DNA from: Nostoc desertorum CM1-VF14
Lineage (GTDB): Bacteria > Cyanobacteriota > Cyanobacteriia > Cyanobacteriales > Nostocaceae
Direction: 5' to 3'
Length of the DNA stretch: 64,000 nucleotides
Assembly: GCA_019359245.1 (NCBI GenBank)
Contig: JAHHHR010000003.1
Coordinates: 62,001 to 126,000, forward strand
Shown: positions 44,960-53,862 of the stretch, in pieces
How positions within the stretch are numbered: the stretch's first letter is position 1
Layout: each line of letters begins with the position of its first letter
The notes under the pieces: generated by a model
Database searches by the model: none
Seen by the model: only the letters and a program-made list of their open reading frames with translations
Told to the model about the DNA's origin: nothing
Made by a program: the position numbers and the translations under genes

Positions 44960-46687
44960 ATGAGACACGAAAAACTTTCTCCCGGACTACTTTTGGCATT
45001 TCAAGACTATCAACATGAAGGAGATCAAGCTTTAGTTACACACAAGCGATCGCTTGGCATTATTGCTCACAAAAGTCCGGTCAAGCCCACTAAGAGCGTT
45101 GTTTTTATCTACTGTGACCCTGATGCAGACTTGAGTTATCTATCACAATATAATATTGAAGTCAATCAAAACTCAGGTAGTGTGCGGACGGCTTTTTTAC
45201 CGATAGAGAGTTTAGATGTTTTATCTGAAGAAGATGTTATTCAATGGATTAAGCCATCACGCAAACTTCATTTGAGGATGGATACTGCACTGGCAGAAGC
45301 CAAACTACCGGAGTTTAAAAACCAAACCGGACTGACTGGTAAAGGAGTAATCATCGGCATTATAGACAGTGGCATTGATCCGAAACACCCCGCCTTTGCT
45401 GGACGAATTTTACACATTTGGGATCAAACACTGTCAGGCCCGGGAGTGACAGAGGGCGGCTATGGGGCTGAATTCACAGGAGCGCAACTGACAATTTCTC
45501 AGGATACTAGCGGTCATGGTACTCACGTTGCTGGAATTGCCGCCGGTGCCGATGCTACCTATGGCGGTGTAGCACCAGAAGCAGAATTAGTTGTCGTCAG
45601 ATCAGATTTACAGGATGCCCACATTGCTGATGGCGTTCGTTACATTTTCCGAGTTGCTAGAGAACTGGGACGGCCAGCAGTGGTGAATCTCAGCTTGGGT
45701 GGACACGCTGATTCCCATGATGGTAGTGATTCCTTATCGAAAGTCATTAACGCCGAAACTGGCCCTGGAAGAATTGTTTGTTGTGCTGCGGGTAACGAAG
45801 GAAACGATAACATTCATGGTCAAGCGACAATACCCACTGGACGCACTCGCGGTATGCGCTTTAATGTTCCTTTGAATCAAGTAGGTATAGTTTGGTTAAA
45901 CGCTTGGTATTCCAAAGACAGTGAATTGGAAGTGTCGGTGCGGAGTCCTAACGGTTTTGTTACCCCCTTCCAAAAAATCATTGCTGACGGCAATCCTGCA
46001 CAAGATTACCAGTTACCGGATGCACGAGTGCAGTTAGCGACACCAGCACCAGACCAAGCCAACGGCGACCATAATTTCTTTGTGCAAATACGTGGTACTG
46101 GTCCCTCACCAGTCATGGGAGGTGTTTGGCAGTTGCGAGTTCGTAACACTTCTTCAACTGACACGTGTTTGAATGTGTGGACACTAGATGAGAGTTCCTC
46201 AGTGTTTTTCACAGGTAAAAGTGTGAAGGATGCGGTAAAAATTGGTTCACCAGGAGCCGCCAGTAGTGCAATTACAGTTGCTGCTTATACTACGAGAAGT
46301 AAGTACACAGATATTGATGGCCAAGTGCAAGAAATGGGCTTTGAATTGCATACTATTTCGGAATTCAGTAGTGAAGGGCCACTACGGAATGCTGGACAAA
46401 AACCGGATGTAGCAGCACCAGGAGCAATGATTGTTTCCACCCTTTCCGCCGATGCTAGTTTTGGCCGCTCATCAATGATTAATTCTAAGTTTGTGGTAAT
46501 GGCTGGTACAAGTATGGCAACACCATTCGTTAGTGGGTTAGTAGCACTGCTGTTACAACGTGATCCTAAACTTGATCCGGCTGCTGTGAAAGACTTGCTA
46601 CGTAAAAATAGTGCAATTCCTGGAAAACCCGCAGGCACATTTGATGAAAAATGGGGTTATGGAGTGATTAACGCTTTAAACCTGTAA
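44960..46687 (+). CDS. Subtilisin-like serine protease (S8 family)
   Basis: The 575-residue protease shows the three catalytic motifs: IIDSGIDPKHPAF (Asp), GHGTHVAGIAAG (His) and GTSMATPFVSG (Ser). The first 110 residues resemble a prodomain. An inserted domain of about 150 residues lies between the His and Ser motifs, and PDVAAPG is intact. No signal peptide is visible, so it may be cytoplasmic or use another route. A GAGG box precedes the ATG. A terminator follows. Confidence 0.93.
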   Translation: MRHEKLSPGLLLAFQDYQHEGDQALVTHKRSLGIIAHKSPVKPTKSVVFIYCDPDADLSYLSQYNIEVNQNSGSVRTAFLPIESLDVLSEEDVIQWIKPSRKLHLRMDTALAEAKLPEFKNQTGLTGKGVIIGIIDSGIDPKHPAFAGRILHIWDQTLSGPGVTEGGYGAEFTGAQLTISQDTSGHGTHVAGIAAGADATYGGVAPEAELVVVRSDLQDAHIADGVRYIFRVARELGRPAVVNLSLGGHADSHDGSDSLSKVINAETGPGRIVCCAAGNEGNDNIHGQATIPTGRTRGMRFNVPLNQVGIVWLNAWYSKDSELEVSVRSPNGFVTPFQKIIADGNPAQDYQLPDARVQLATPAPDQANGDHNFFVQIRGTGPSPVMGGVWQLRVRNTSSTDTCLNVWTLDESSSVFFTGKSVKDAVKIGSPGAASSAITVAAYTTRSKYTDIDGQVQEMGFELHTISEFSSEGPLRNAGQKPDVAAPGAMIVSTLSADASFGRSSMINSKFVVMAGTSMATPFVSGLVALLLQRDPKLDPAAVKDLLRKNSAIPGKPAGTFDEKWGYGVINALNL

Positions 46688-46701
46688 TTATGCTGAGAAA
46701 T

Positions 46702-46738
46702 GCGATATATTAAACACCATAGATATATCGCGTTTTTT
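46702..46738 (+). terminator. Rho-independent terminator after the S8 protease
   Basis: GCGATATAT (46702-46710) and ATATATCGC (46723-46731) form a 9-bp stem followed by GTTTTTT. Confidence 0.85.
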
Positions 46739-46871
46739 GAAAATTATAAAGGCGATCGCTTGATACATTCTGTAAGTTAATATACCATTTCTCAGCAGTG
46801 AAACAAAGCAAGCGTTATACTTTTTGGAAAAGGCTTATTTTAACCCTTGCTTTTAATATTTTCATAAATCA

Positions 46872-47996
46872 ATGACCCTCAATTTTCGCTTTGCGGTAGT
46901 CAGCGACTTACACCTGGCACTTCCCCACACAATCTGGGATCATCCCAATCGGTTCCATCTAGTAGAAGTCAGTATCTCGGCATTTCAAAGTGTACTCGAA
47001 CATTTAACACAACTCGATTTAGATTTCTTGTTGTTGCCAGGAGATTTAACCCAGCACGGCGAACCAGAGAACCACGCTTGGTTACAACAATGTTTAGCGC
47101 AGCTACCTTTTCCCGTCTATGTTGTTCCTGGTAATCATGACGTTCCTGTGCTGTTAGCTGATCAGCAATCAATTGCTTTTGCGGATTTCCCCTACTATTA
47201 CACCAAGTTTGGCTACGAAGATCCACAGCAGATTTACTATATTCGCCAATTATTGCCTGGAGTTAAGCTGATTGGACTGAATTCTAACTCCTTTAATGAC
47301 CAGGGTGAGCAAGTAGGGTGTTTGGATGCCAAACAGCTACTTTGGTTAGAAGAGGTGCTAGCGGCATCTGGTGATGAATTAGTTTTAGTGATGGTGCATC
47401 ATAATGTAGTCGAGCATTTGCCCAATCAATCTAGCCATCCACTGGCAAATCGCTATATGTTGTCGAATTCAACAGAACTATTGCAGTTGTTGAGGCGCTA
47501 TGGTGTCAAGCTAGTATTTACAGGACATTTACACGTTCAAGATATTGCTTATTCAGATGGAGTATATGATATTACCACTGGCTCTTTAGTTAGCTATCCT
47601 CACCCTTATCGGGTTCTAGAGTTTCATCGAGATCACCAAGGTAAAGAATCGTTGCAAATTCTATCCCATCGGGTAGCGTCAGTGCCTGAGTTTCCTGACT
47701 TGCAAGAGTCATCACGGCAATGGATGGGCGATCGCTCTTTCCCTTTCCTAATTAAGCTACTAACTCACTCTCCATTAAACTTACCATTATCACAGGCAAA
47801 AAAATTAGCTCCTAGTTTGCGCGAGTTCTGGGCAACTATTGCCGATGGTGATGCGGTATTAGATTACCCCCACTTTCCGCTAGAAGTGCGGCGTTATATT
47901 CAGTCTTATGGTGCATTGGCGCAGCCCAACCCAGGTATGGCTACTAATGCAACTCTGACGCTGATTGATAATAACAGCACACTTTTGCTGGGTTAG
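46872..47996 (+). CDS. Calcineurin-like metallophosphoesterase
   Basis: The 374-residue enzyme has the five metallophosphoesterase motifs: VVSDLHL, LPGDLTQHG, VPGNHDV, MVHHN and TGHLHVQD. It could act on nucleotides, phosphodiesters or protein phosphate; I cannot tell which. The C-terminal 100 residues are an extension of unknown role. No signal peptide is seen. Confidence 0.9.
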   Translation: MTLNFRFAVVSDLHLALPHTIWDHPNRFHLVEVSISAFQSVLEHLTQLDLDFLLLPGDLTQHGEPENHAWLQQCLAQLPFPVYVVPGNHDVPVLLADQQSIAFADFPYYYTKFGYEDPQQIYYIRQLLPGVKLIGLNSNSFNDQGEQVGCLDAKQLLWLEEVLAASGDELVLVMVHHNVVEHLPNQSSHPLANRYMLSNSTELLQLLRRYGVKLVFTGHLHVQDIAYSDGVYDITTGSLVSYPHPYRVLEFHRDHQGKESLQILSHRVASVPEFPDLQESSRQWMGDRSFPFLIKLLTHSPLNLPLSQAKKLAPSLREFWATIADGDAVLDYPHFPLEVRRYIQSYGALAQPNPGMATNATLTLIDNNSTLLLG

Positions 47997-48130
47997 GAGT
48001 GATGAGTGTCCATGTGAAGGTAACTTTTTTGTCTGGGTTAAAAGCTTGGTGACTTTTTAGATAGCGATCGCTCCTACCACAATTCTCCCATTAGAAAGTC
48101 ACCAAGACGTGGGCTACTCCCAACTCCCAA

Positions 48131-48562
48131 CTACTTACCAATATCTTCATTCCAAAGTTCCGGGTTAGTTTCAATAAACTCACTCATCATTTGTTCGCAA
48201 TTGTCAAGATTAAGATCAATTACTTCCACACCGTGAGATACCATAAATTCTTTAGCACCAGGAAAAGTTTTGGATTCTCCAACGATGACTTTTTTAATAC
48301 CAAATTGTACAACTGCCCCAGCGCATAGATAACACGGCATTAAAGTTGAATAAAGTGTTGTACCTCTGTAGCTGCCAACTCTCCCAGCATTCCGGAGACA
48401 ATCAATTTCCGCGTGGGTGACAGGATCGCCATCTTGCACACGTTTATTGTGTCCTTTGCCGAGAATTTGACCATCCTTGACGAGAACCGAACCAATCGGA
48501 ATTCCCCCTTCTTGTCTGCCTTGTTTTGCTTCTTGAATAGCAGCTTCCATAAACTCATCCAT
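48131..48562 (-). CDS. Cytosine/nucleoside deaminase, yeast FCY1-like
   Basis: The 143-residue enzyme has the CDA-fold zinc motifs THAEI (His and catalytic Glu) and MPCYLCAGA (two Cys). The N-terminal EGGIPIGSVLVKDG and the end NPELWNEDIGK resemble the yeast cytosine deaminase FCY1 closely, in contrast to the amidohydrolase-type CodA of Enterobacteria. Expected reaction: cytosine to uracil or a related deamination. I chose the ATG at 48562 because AAAGGAGA lies just before it. The start codon is only 15 bases from the divergent nucleoside hydrolase start. Confidence 0.9.
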   Translation of the reverse strand: MDEFMEAAIQEAKQGRQEGGIPIGSVLVKDGQILGKGHNKRVQDGDPVTHAEIDCLRNAGRVGSYRGTTLYSTLMPCYLCAGAVVQFGIKKVIVGESKTFPGAKEFMVSHGVEVIDLNLDNCEQMMSEFIETNPELWNEDIGK

Positions 48563-48577
48563 ATTAATTCTCCTTTT

Positions 48578-49501
48578 ATGACAAAACAACTAGTATTAAT
48601 GGATCACGATGGCGGTGTAGATGATTATTTAGCAACCATGCTGCTGTTGACGATGGATCATATCGAACTCCTTGGTGTTGTAGTCACACCAGCCGATTGC
48701 TACGTTCAACCGGCTGTTAGCGCCACACGTAAAATTATAGATTTGATGGGATTTTCTCATATCTCGGTTGCAGAAAGCACTGTGCGCGGTATCAATCCAT
48801 TTCCTACTCTCTATCGCCGTGATTCGTTTATCGTTGACCATCTCCCCATTCTCAATCAAAGCGAAACCATTACTACGCCTCTGGTTGCCGAAACAGGTCA
48901 AGATTTCATGATCAAGGTTTTGCGGAACACATCAGACCCCGTAACGTTGATGGTAACTGGACCGTTGACCACGGTAGCAGTAGCTTTGGACAAAGCACCG
49001 GATATTGAAGCTAAAATTCACAAAATTGTTTGGATGGGGGGTGCGTTGAATGTTGGTGGCAATGTAGAAAAAAGTTTGGAAGCAGGACAAGATGGTTCTG
49101 CCGAATGGAATGTTTATTGGGACGCAGTTTCAGCAGCACGGGTATGGCAAACGCAAATTGAAATTATTATGTGTCCTTTGGATTTGACTAACAATGTCCC
49201 AGTTACATCGGAATTAGTGTACAAAATGGGGCGACAACGCCACTATCCCATCTCTGATTTAGCCGGACAATGTTATGCATTAGTTATCCCCCAAGATTAT
49301 TATTTTTGGGATGTCTTAGCAACAGCTTATCTGGGACATCCAGAATTTTATCAATTGCGCGAATGGGAAACAGAAATTATCACCACAGGTCTTAGTCAGG
49401 GACGTACTAAAGTAGTTCCTGGTGGTCGGAAAATATATGCAATGGATAAGGTAGATAAAGAGGCTTTTTATGATTATATTTTGCAACAATGGGCAAGATA
49501 A
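48578..49501 (+). CDS. Nucleoside hydrolase
   Basis: The 307-residue enzyme has the calcium-binding N-terminal motif LMDHDGGVDD (DxDxxxDD) and VTGPLTTVAVAL plus IVWMGGALNVGGN of the inosine-uridine preferring family. It splits ribonucleosides into base and ribose. The ATG at 48578 lies on the complement of the deaminase's ribosome-binding site, so this gene has no Shine-Dalgarno sequence and its promoter must overlap the deaminase coding region. Together the two genes suggest salvage of pyrimidine bases. Confidence 0.9.
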   Translation: MTKQLVLMDHDGGVDDYLATMLLLTMDHIELLGVVVTPADCYVQPAVSATRKIIDLMGFSHISVAESTVRGINPFPTLYRRDSFIVDHLPILNQSETITTPLVAETGQDFMIKVLRNTSDPVTLMVTGPLTTVAVALDKAPDIEAKIHKIVWMGGALNVGGNVEKSLEAGQDGSAEWNVYWDAVSAARVWQTQIEIIMCPLDLTNNVPVTSELVYKMGRQRHYPISDLAGQCYALVIPQDYYFWDVLATAYLGHPEFYQLREWETEIITTGLSQGRTKVVPGGRKIYAMDKVDKEAFYDYILQQWAR

Positions 49502-49552
49502 AAGCTAAAAATTAGGTGGCTGGTGTGGATACTAAAATTGGATTGCTATCTG

Positions 49553-50851
49553 CTATTTAGGTGTCGCCATTAAGTAAAGAAGTTTGTCATTAAAATGGAG
49601 ATTCTGCAATTCAGAAGGTGGAGGAACAAGTGGTGGGCCTTCAATGATTACAGGAATAATTTCGGGGGAACGCAATCCATCAGATCCTTGTCGTTCAAGG
49701 GCATATAACACTTCTTTAAGTACCCACGGCGATTCTTTCGCAGCAGTAGACCAAAATAGTAGGAAAAGATCGCATTCATCAATGTTACGATAAAGCTCTT
49801 TCTCCCAGCGATCGCCAGGTTCTAAATTAAGGATATCTTGAAAAATTGTAATGCCACTTACAGCAAGTCCCTGTACCCTTTTAAGAACTTCTATCCGATC
49901 TTTGGAAGAATAAGAGACGAATGCTTTTCTATAATGTCTAGCGACCTCTCCTACTAGCTGAGGGTTTTTGGATGTAGAAGAGCCAGAATGAATAATTGAT
50001 AGCTTGAATTTTAGATGACCCAGGGGAATTGTGTTTTGACTTACAGTAACAGTTCCAATGACTGTTTTTTGAGTGATGTCAGCAGGAACCGTTACTCCAA
50101 ATTGAATAGAATCTGCTCTACCATTCCAAATCAACCGTTGAACCGACTCGTCCACTTCTAGTTTTGGAATGGACAAGTTAAAAGTGAGTTCACTTCCCCG
50201 TTGGATAGGGATTCCTAAACTTTTCACTCCTAACTGTTTAGCATCAGGATCAAATTGTTGAGCATACTGTTTGACAATTTTAACTTCTTCAGGAAGATGA
50301 ACAAAGATTTGGACGAGGAACATATCATCTGGAGTTACAGAAGAAGGACTGAACACACTACAATCTACTAAATCTTTGTTTATATCAGTAAATTCTAAAG
50401 ATCCTTCTTGAATAGTTGGGGTTTCTTGTAGCTGCGCTTTTAACTGCTTAATAACTTCTTTTTCAACCTTGATATCACCGCCACCCCTACTTAACTCATT
50501 CACTATAACAATATTCTTACTATTTGATTCTACCTTTAACTCAATGGCTTGACGACTCAAACTGTAATCCGAAGATTCAGTATTTTGAGGCTTTTTTATA
50601 TCTAACGGTGGTTGCGGTTTTCTTCTCTTCCAAGCAGATATTTCAATATAATTCTTATGGACAAACCATATATATTTGTTTTTGATAGAGCTTTTCAAGG
50701 TAATTCTATAATATTCTTCCTCCTCAACATAACAAATAACTTCTAAGACGCTTTTGCCTCGAATGAAAAGTTTTTCATCTTCAGCTAGTTCCGCTAATTC
50801 ACTTGGGCGAACTTTGAGGAAAGTATCAGAAGTTACTGTAAAAATAAACAT
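49553..50851 (-). CDS. TIR domain effector-like protein (432 aa)
   Basis: The C-terminal TIR domain (about 305-430) starts with KAFVSYSSKDR and contains DECDLFLLFWS and SPWVLKEVLYAL, where the Glu matches the catalytic Glu of NAD-cleaving TIR domains. The N-terminal 75 residues look SH3-like (FLKVRPSELAELAEDE... YYRITLKSS), and the middle (about 120-300) is a beta-rich domain I do not recognise (FLVQIFVHLPEEVK, FGVTVPADITQ). There is no signal peptide or membrane helix. It is the second gene of an operon: 20 bases after the Nudix stop, with AAGGGG before the ATG. Confidence 0.9.
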   Translation of the reverse strand: MFIFTVTSDTFLKVRPSELAELAEDEKLFIRGKSVLEVICYVEEEEYYRITLKSSIKNKYIWFVHKNYIEISAWKRRKPQPPLDIKKPQNTESSDYSLSRQAIELKVESNSKNIVIVNELSRGGGDIKVEKEVIKQLKAQLQETPTIQEGSLEFTDINKDLVDCSVFSPSSVTPDDMFLVQIFVHLPEEVKIVKQYAQQFDPDAKQLGVKSLGIPIQRGSELTFNLSIPKLEVDESVQRLIWNGRADSIQFGVTVPADITQKTVIGTVTVSQNTIPLGHLKFKLSIIHSGSSTSKNPQLVGEVARHYRKAFVSYSSKDRIEVLKRVQGLAVSGITIFQDILNLEPGDRWEKELYRNIDECDLFLLFWSTAAKESPWVLKEVLYALERQGSDGLRSPEIIPVIIEGPPLVPPPSELQNLHFNDKLLYLMATPK

Positions 50852-50871
50852 AATAATTACCCCTTAGATTA

Positions 50872-51423
50872 TTAACAAGTTAAAAAATTTAAACCTAAGA
50901 AAATAGCCGCAACAGTTCCCGCAACAGAAATTTCACCTTGAGCAATTTTATCTAAAACTGATTCTATAGAAATAAATACAACTTCAATTTCTTCTGTAAT
51001 ATCTAGTTGTTGCTCTCCAAATTTGCTCACATTCTCTGCTAAAAATAAATGTATTTGATTGGTATCTTTACTCGGCTTATCGTATAAAATTCCGATTTTT
51101 CTAAATTCTTGGGGAATATAACCAGTCTCTTCGGTCAGTTCTCTAATTGCTGCTACTTCTGCACTCTCTTTTGTAGGGTCAAAATTACCTGCTGGCAGTT
51201 CTAAGAAAAATTCACCTACGGCATGTCTGTATTGCCGAACAAAAATTATCTCTTTATTAATAGTAATAGGTAAAACCATTGCAACGTCAGGCTTAATACT
51301 GACAAAATAATCATCTATAATTTTACCATTGGGTAATTCTATTTCATCTTGCCTCACCTGACACCAAAGATGATCTAAAACCATTTTTGATTTTAAAATC
51401 TTCCATTTTTTTAAGTCGTTCAT
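50872..51423 (-). CDS. Nudix hydrolase, ADP-ribose pyrophosphatase-like
   Basis: The 183-residue protein contains an intact Nudix box (Gx5Ex7REUxEExGU) from GNFDPTKESAEVA to RELTEETGY, preceded by ELPAGN, which is typical of the NudF/ADP-ribose pyrophosphatase group. The expected reaction is ADP-ribose to AMP and ribose 5-phosphate. It is the first gene of the unit with the TIR gene. Confidence 0.9.
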   Translation of the reverse strand: MNDLKKWKILKSKMVLDHLWCQVRQDEIELPNGKIIDDYFVSIKPDVAMVLPITINKEIIFVRQYRHAVGEFFLELPAGNFDPTKESAEVAAIRELTEETGYIPQEFRKIGILYDKPSKDTNQIHLFLAENVSKFGEQQLDITEEIEVVFISIESVLDKIAQGEISVAGTVAAIFLGLNFLTC

Positions 51424-51550
51424 AAATAAAAATAATGTATAAAACCTTTAGTTATCAACCAATGAATGTAAAAAAGTATAACAGATGCATCTGATAATCT
51501 AAACTTTGAACTTACACTGGCTTTTGCATAACATAATATGTATAAGTAGT

Positions 51551-52603
51551 ATGCAAATAAATATAAATTCATTTACAGTAAACAAAAGGTTTCCGTTGAC
51601 TATTAGTCGAGGTACAACGGCACAGACAACTAATGTATGGGTGAGAATTTCACACGATGGCATCGAAGGCTGGGGAGAAGCATCGCCATTCGGCGTAGGG
51701 AATCATCGGCAATCAACTGATACGATCAAAGATGCTTTAGAACAAGTTGTGCCACTGTTACAAGCATTCAATCCCTTACAAAGGCAGCAAATTGAGCAAG
51801 TTTTAACACAAAACCAAGTTCCTTCTGCTGCTAGAGCAGCTTTAGATATAGCAATGCATGACTGGTTGGGTAAGCGCGTAGGATTACCTTTGTGGCAAAT
51901 TTGGGGACTCGATCGCAATCAAATAGTACCGACTTCTGTCACAATTGGGATTAATTCGCCTGAAGCAGCCAGAGCCAGAGCGCGAGACTGGTTACAATTT
52001 ACTGATGTCCGGCTTTTTAAGGTTAAGTTAGGTAGTCCAAATGGCATAGATGCAGATAAAAAAATGCTATTGACAGTACGAGAAGAAGCACCGGAACTAG
52101 AATTTTTTGTTGATGCCAACGGGGGTTGGAGTTTAGAAGATGCGATCGCAATGTGCAATTGGCTAGCTGAATTGGGTATAAAATATGTAGAACAGCCATT
52201 GCCACGGGGGCAGGAACCAAGTTTAGCAAAACTCAAAGAAGACTCTCCTCTGCCCATCTTTGTCGATGAAAGTTGTTTCACAAGCTCTGATATTCCCCAT
52301 TTGGCAAACTACGTGGATGGTATTAATATCAAACTGATGAAATCAGGGGGACTAACCGAGGCAATGCGAATGGTACATACAGCGCGAGCCTATGGGTTGC
52401 AAGTAATGTTTGGTTGCTATTCTGACAGTTCCCTAGCTAATACAGCAGCATTACAGCTAGCACCACTAGCTGATTATTTAGATTTAGACAGTCACCTTAA
52501 CTTAATTGATGACCCCTTTACGGGTGCATTGCTAAAAGAAGGGAGAGTTTTGCCAAACGATTTACCAGGATTGGGAGTACAACACAGTGCGTCTGCCACT
52601 TAA
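51551..52603 (+). CDS. dgcA: Enolase-superfamily epimerase, DgcA / dipeptide epimerase type
   Basis: The 350-residue barrel enzyme has the KxK base VRLFKVKLG, the metal ligands DANGGWS, VEQPL and VDESC, and the second base lysine in NIKLMKSGG, all as in L-Ala-D/L-Glu epimerase-like members of the enolase superfamily. Its overlap with a DUF1611 (DgcN-type) gene identifies it as the probable DgcA partner, acting on N-acetyl-D-glutamate. The ATG at 51551 is used; a TTG start upstream would add 15 atypical residues. Confidence 0.85.
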   Translation: MQININSFTVNKRFPLTISRGTTAQTTNVWVRISHDGIEGWGEASPFGVGNHRQSTDTIKDALEQVVPLLQAFNPLQRQQIEQVLTQNQVPSAARAALDIAMHDWLGKRVGLPLWQIWGLDRNQIVPTSVTIGINSPEAARARARDWLQFTDVRLFKVKLGSPNGIDADKKMLLTVREEAPELEFFVDANGGWSLEDAIAMCNWLAELGIKYVEQPLPRGQEPSLAKLKEDSPLPIFVDESCFTSSDIPHLANYVDGINIKLMKSGGLTEAMRMVHTARAYGLQVMFGCYSDSSLANTAALQLAPLADYLDLDSHLNLIDDPFTGALLKEGRVLPNDLPGLGVQHSASAT

Positions 52604-53633
52604 TCAACGAATAGCTATCTTGCTTCATGAGGGAACTACTGGAACTCAGGGCAAAACAGGTCTAGCAATTTTACGCTATAGTGAAGCCCCAATTGTAACC
52701 ATAATTGATCGCGAGTGTGCTGGCAAATCCCTACCAGAATTAACAGGTATCAAGCGAGATGTGCCGATTGTGGCATCGTTAGCGGCAGCCCTGGAGTACA
52801 AGCCGGAAGTTTTGGTAATAGGTATTGCTCCAGGAGGTGGTGCTGTACCAGATGATTATTGGGTAGAAATCAAGGGCGCTTTAGAAGCTGGAATGTCGTT
52901 GGTAAATGGTTTGCATACACCAATGGCAAACATACCAGAGTTAAATACACTGCTCAAACCAGGGCAACTAATTTGGGATGTACGAAAAGAGCCGTCTAAT
53001 ATAAGTGTTGCTAGTGGCATGGCACGCACCCTTCCCTGTCGGCGGGTTTTGACTGTGGGAACGGATATGGCGATTGGTAAAATGTCAACTAGTTTAGAGT
53101 TACATTGGGCGTCAAAACTACGGGGCTGGCGTTCTAAATTCCTCGCTACAGGTCAAACTGGGGTGATGTTAGAAGGAGATGGCGTGGCTTTAGATGCCGT
53201 GCGGGTAGACTTTGCTGCTGGTGCTGTGGAACAGATAGTTATGCGTTATGGCAAAAACTATGACATCCTGCACATTGAAGGACAAGGTTCACTATTACAT
53301 CCTGGTTCAACGGCAACCCTACCCTTAATTCGTGGTTCACAACCAACTCAACTGGTGTTAGTCCATCGGGCGGGACAAGTTCATGTCCGCAATCATCCCC
53401 ATGTAGTAATTCCACCTTTACCAGAGGTAATTCGGCTTTATGAAACCGTTGCTAGTGCTGGTGGCGCTTTTGGAACTGTTACTGTAGCAGGTATAGCCCT
53501 TAACACAGCCCATCTAGATGAGTCTGCGGCTGAGGAAAGCATCGCTCAAACAATAGCAGAAACTGGGCTACCTTGTACTGATGTAGTCCGCTTTGATGCC
53601 AATGTGCTATTGGACGCGGTGATGAAGAATTAG
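52587..53633 (+). CDS. dgcN: DUF1611 / DgcN-type D-glutamate N-acetyltransferase
   Basis: The 348-residue product starts at a GTG (52587) with GGGAG about nine bases before it, and overlaps dgcA by 17 bases. A P-loop-like TVGTDMAIGKMSTS, GQGSLLHPGST and a C-terminal alpha/beta core fit DUF1611, for which DgcN function (acetylation of D-glutamate) is known in other bacteria. With DgcA this would convert D-glutamate via its N-acetyl form towards the L-form, possibly for recycling of D-Glu from peptidoglycan. Confidence 0.87.
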   Translation: MRLPLNQRIAILLHEGTTGTQGKTGLAILRYSEAPIVTIIDRECAGKSLPELTGIKRDVPIVASLAAALEYKPEVLVIGIAPGGGAVPDDYWVEIKGALEAGMSLVNGLHTPMANIPELNTLLKPGQLIWDVRKEPSNISVASGMARTLPCRRVLTVGTDMAIGKMSTSLELHWASKLRGWRSKFLATGQTGVMLEGDGVALDAVRVDFAAGAVEQIVMRYGKNYDILHIEGQGSLLHPGSTATLPLIRGSQPTQLVLVHRAGQVHVRNHPHVVIPPLPEVIRLYETVASAGGAFGTVTVAGIALNTAHLDESAAEESIAQTIAETGLPCTDVVRFDANVLLDAVMKN

Positions 53634-53694
53634 ATGTAAATTTTACTTTATCCAAAAACCATTGCAATATTACAAACGCTAAATGCGATTACTA

Positions 53695-53736
53695 GTAGAG
53701 ACGCAAAATCGTTACGCTAACGTGTCTCTACCTTTT
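53695..53736 (+). terminator. Rho-independent terminator after dgcN
   Basis: GTAGAGACGC (53695-53704) pairs with GCGT-like GTGTCTCTAC (53722-53731, one wobble) and is followed by CTTTTT. It ends the dgcA-dgcN transcript. Confidence 0.8.
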
Positions 53737-53862
53737 TATTTTACGATTTAAAAAACCGCTTAATTTATGGCGCTTTCGGCGGCTGGAGCAGCTTCGCCTA
53801 AATCCCCTATGCCTGATAAATAACTTTTATTAAAATAATCAACCTTTTTTTGTCAAGTCCCC

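Noticed and set aside
48413..48577. Upstream in-frame extension of the nucleoside hydrolase
   Set aside because: It would run antisense through the deaminase gene and adds residues unrelated to the family; MTKQLVLMDHDGG is the expected start.
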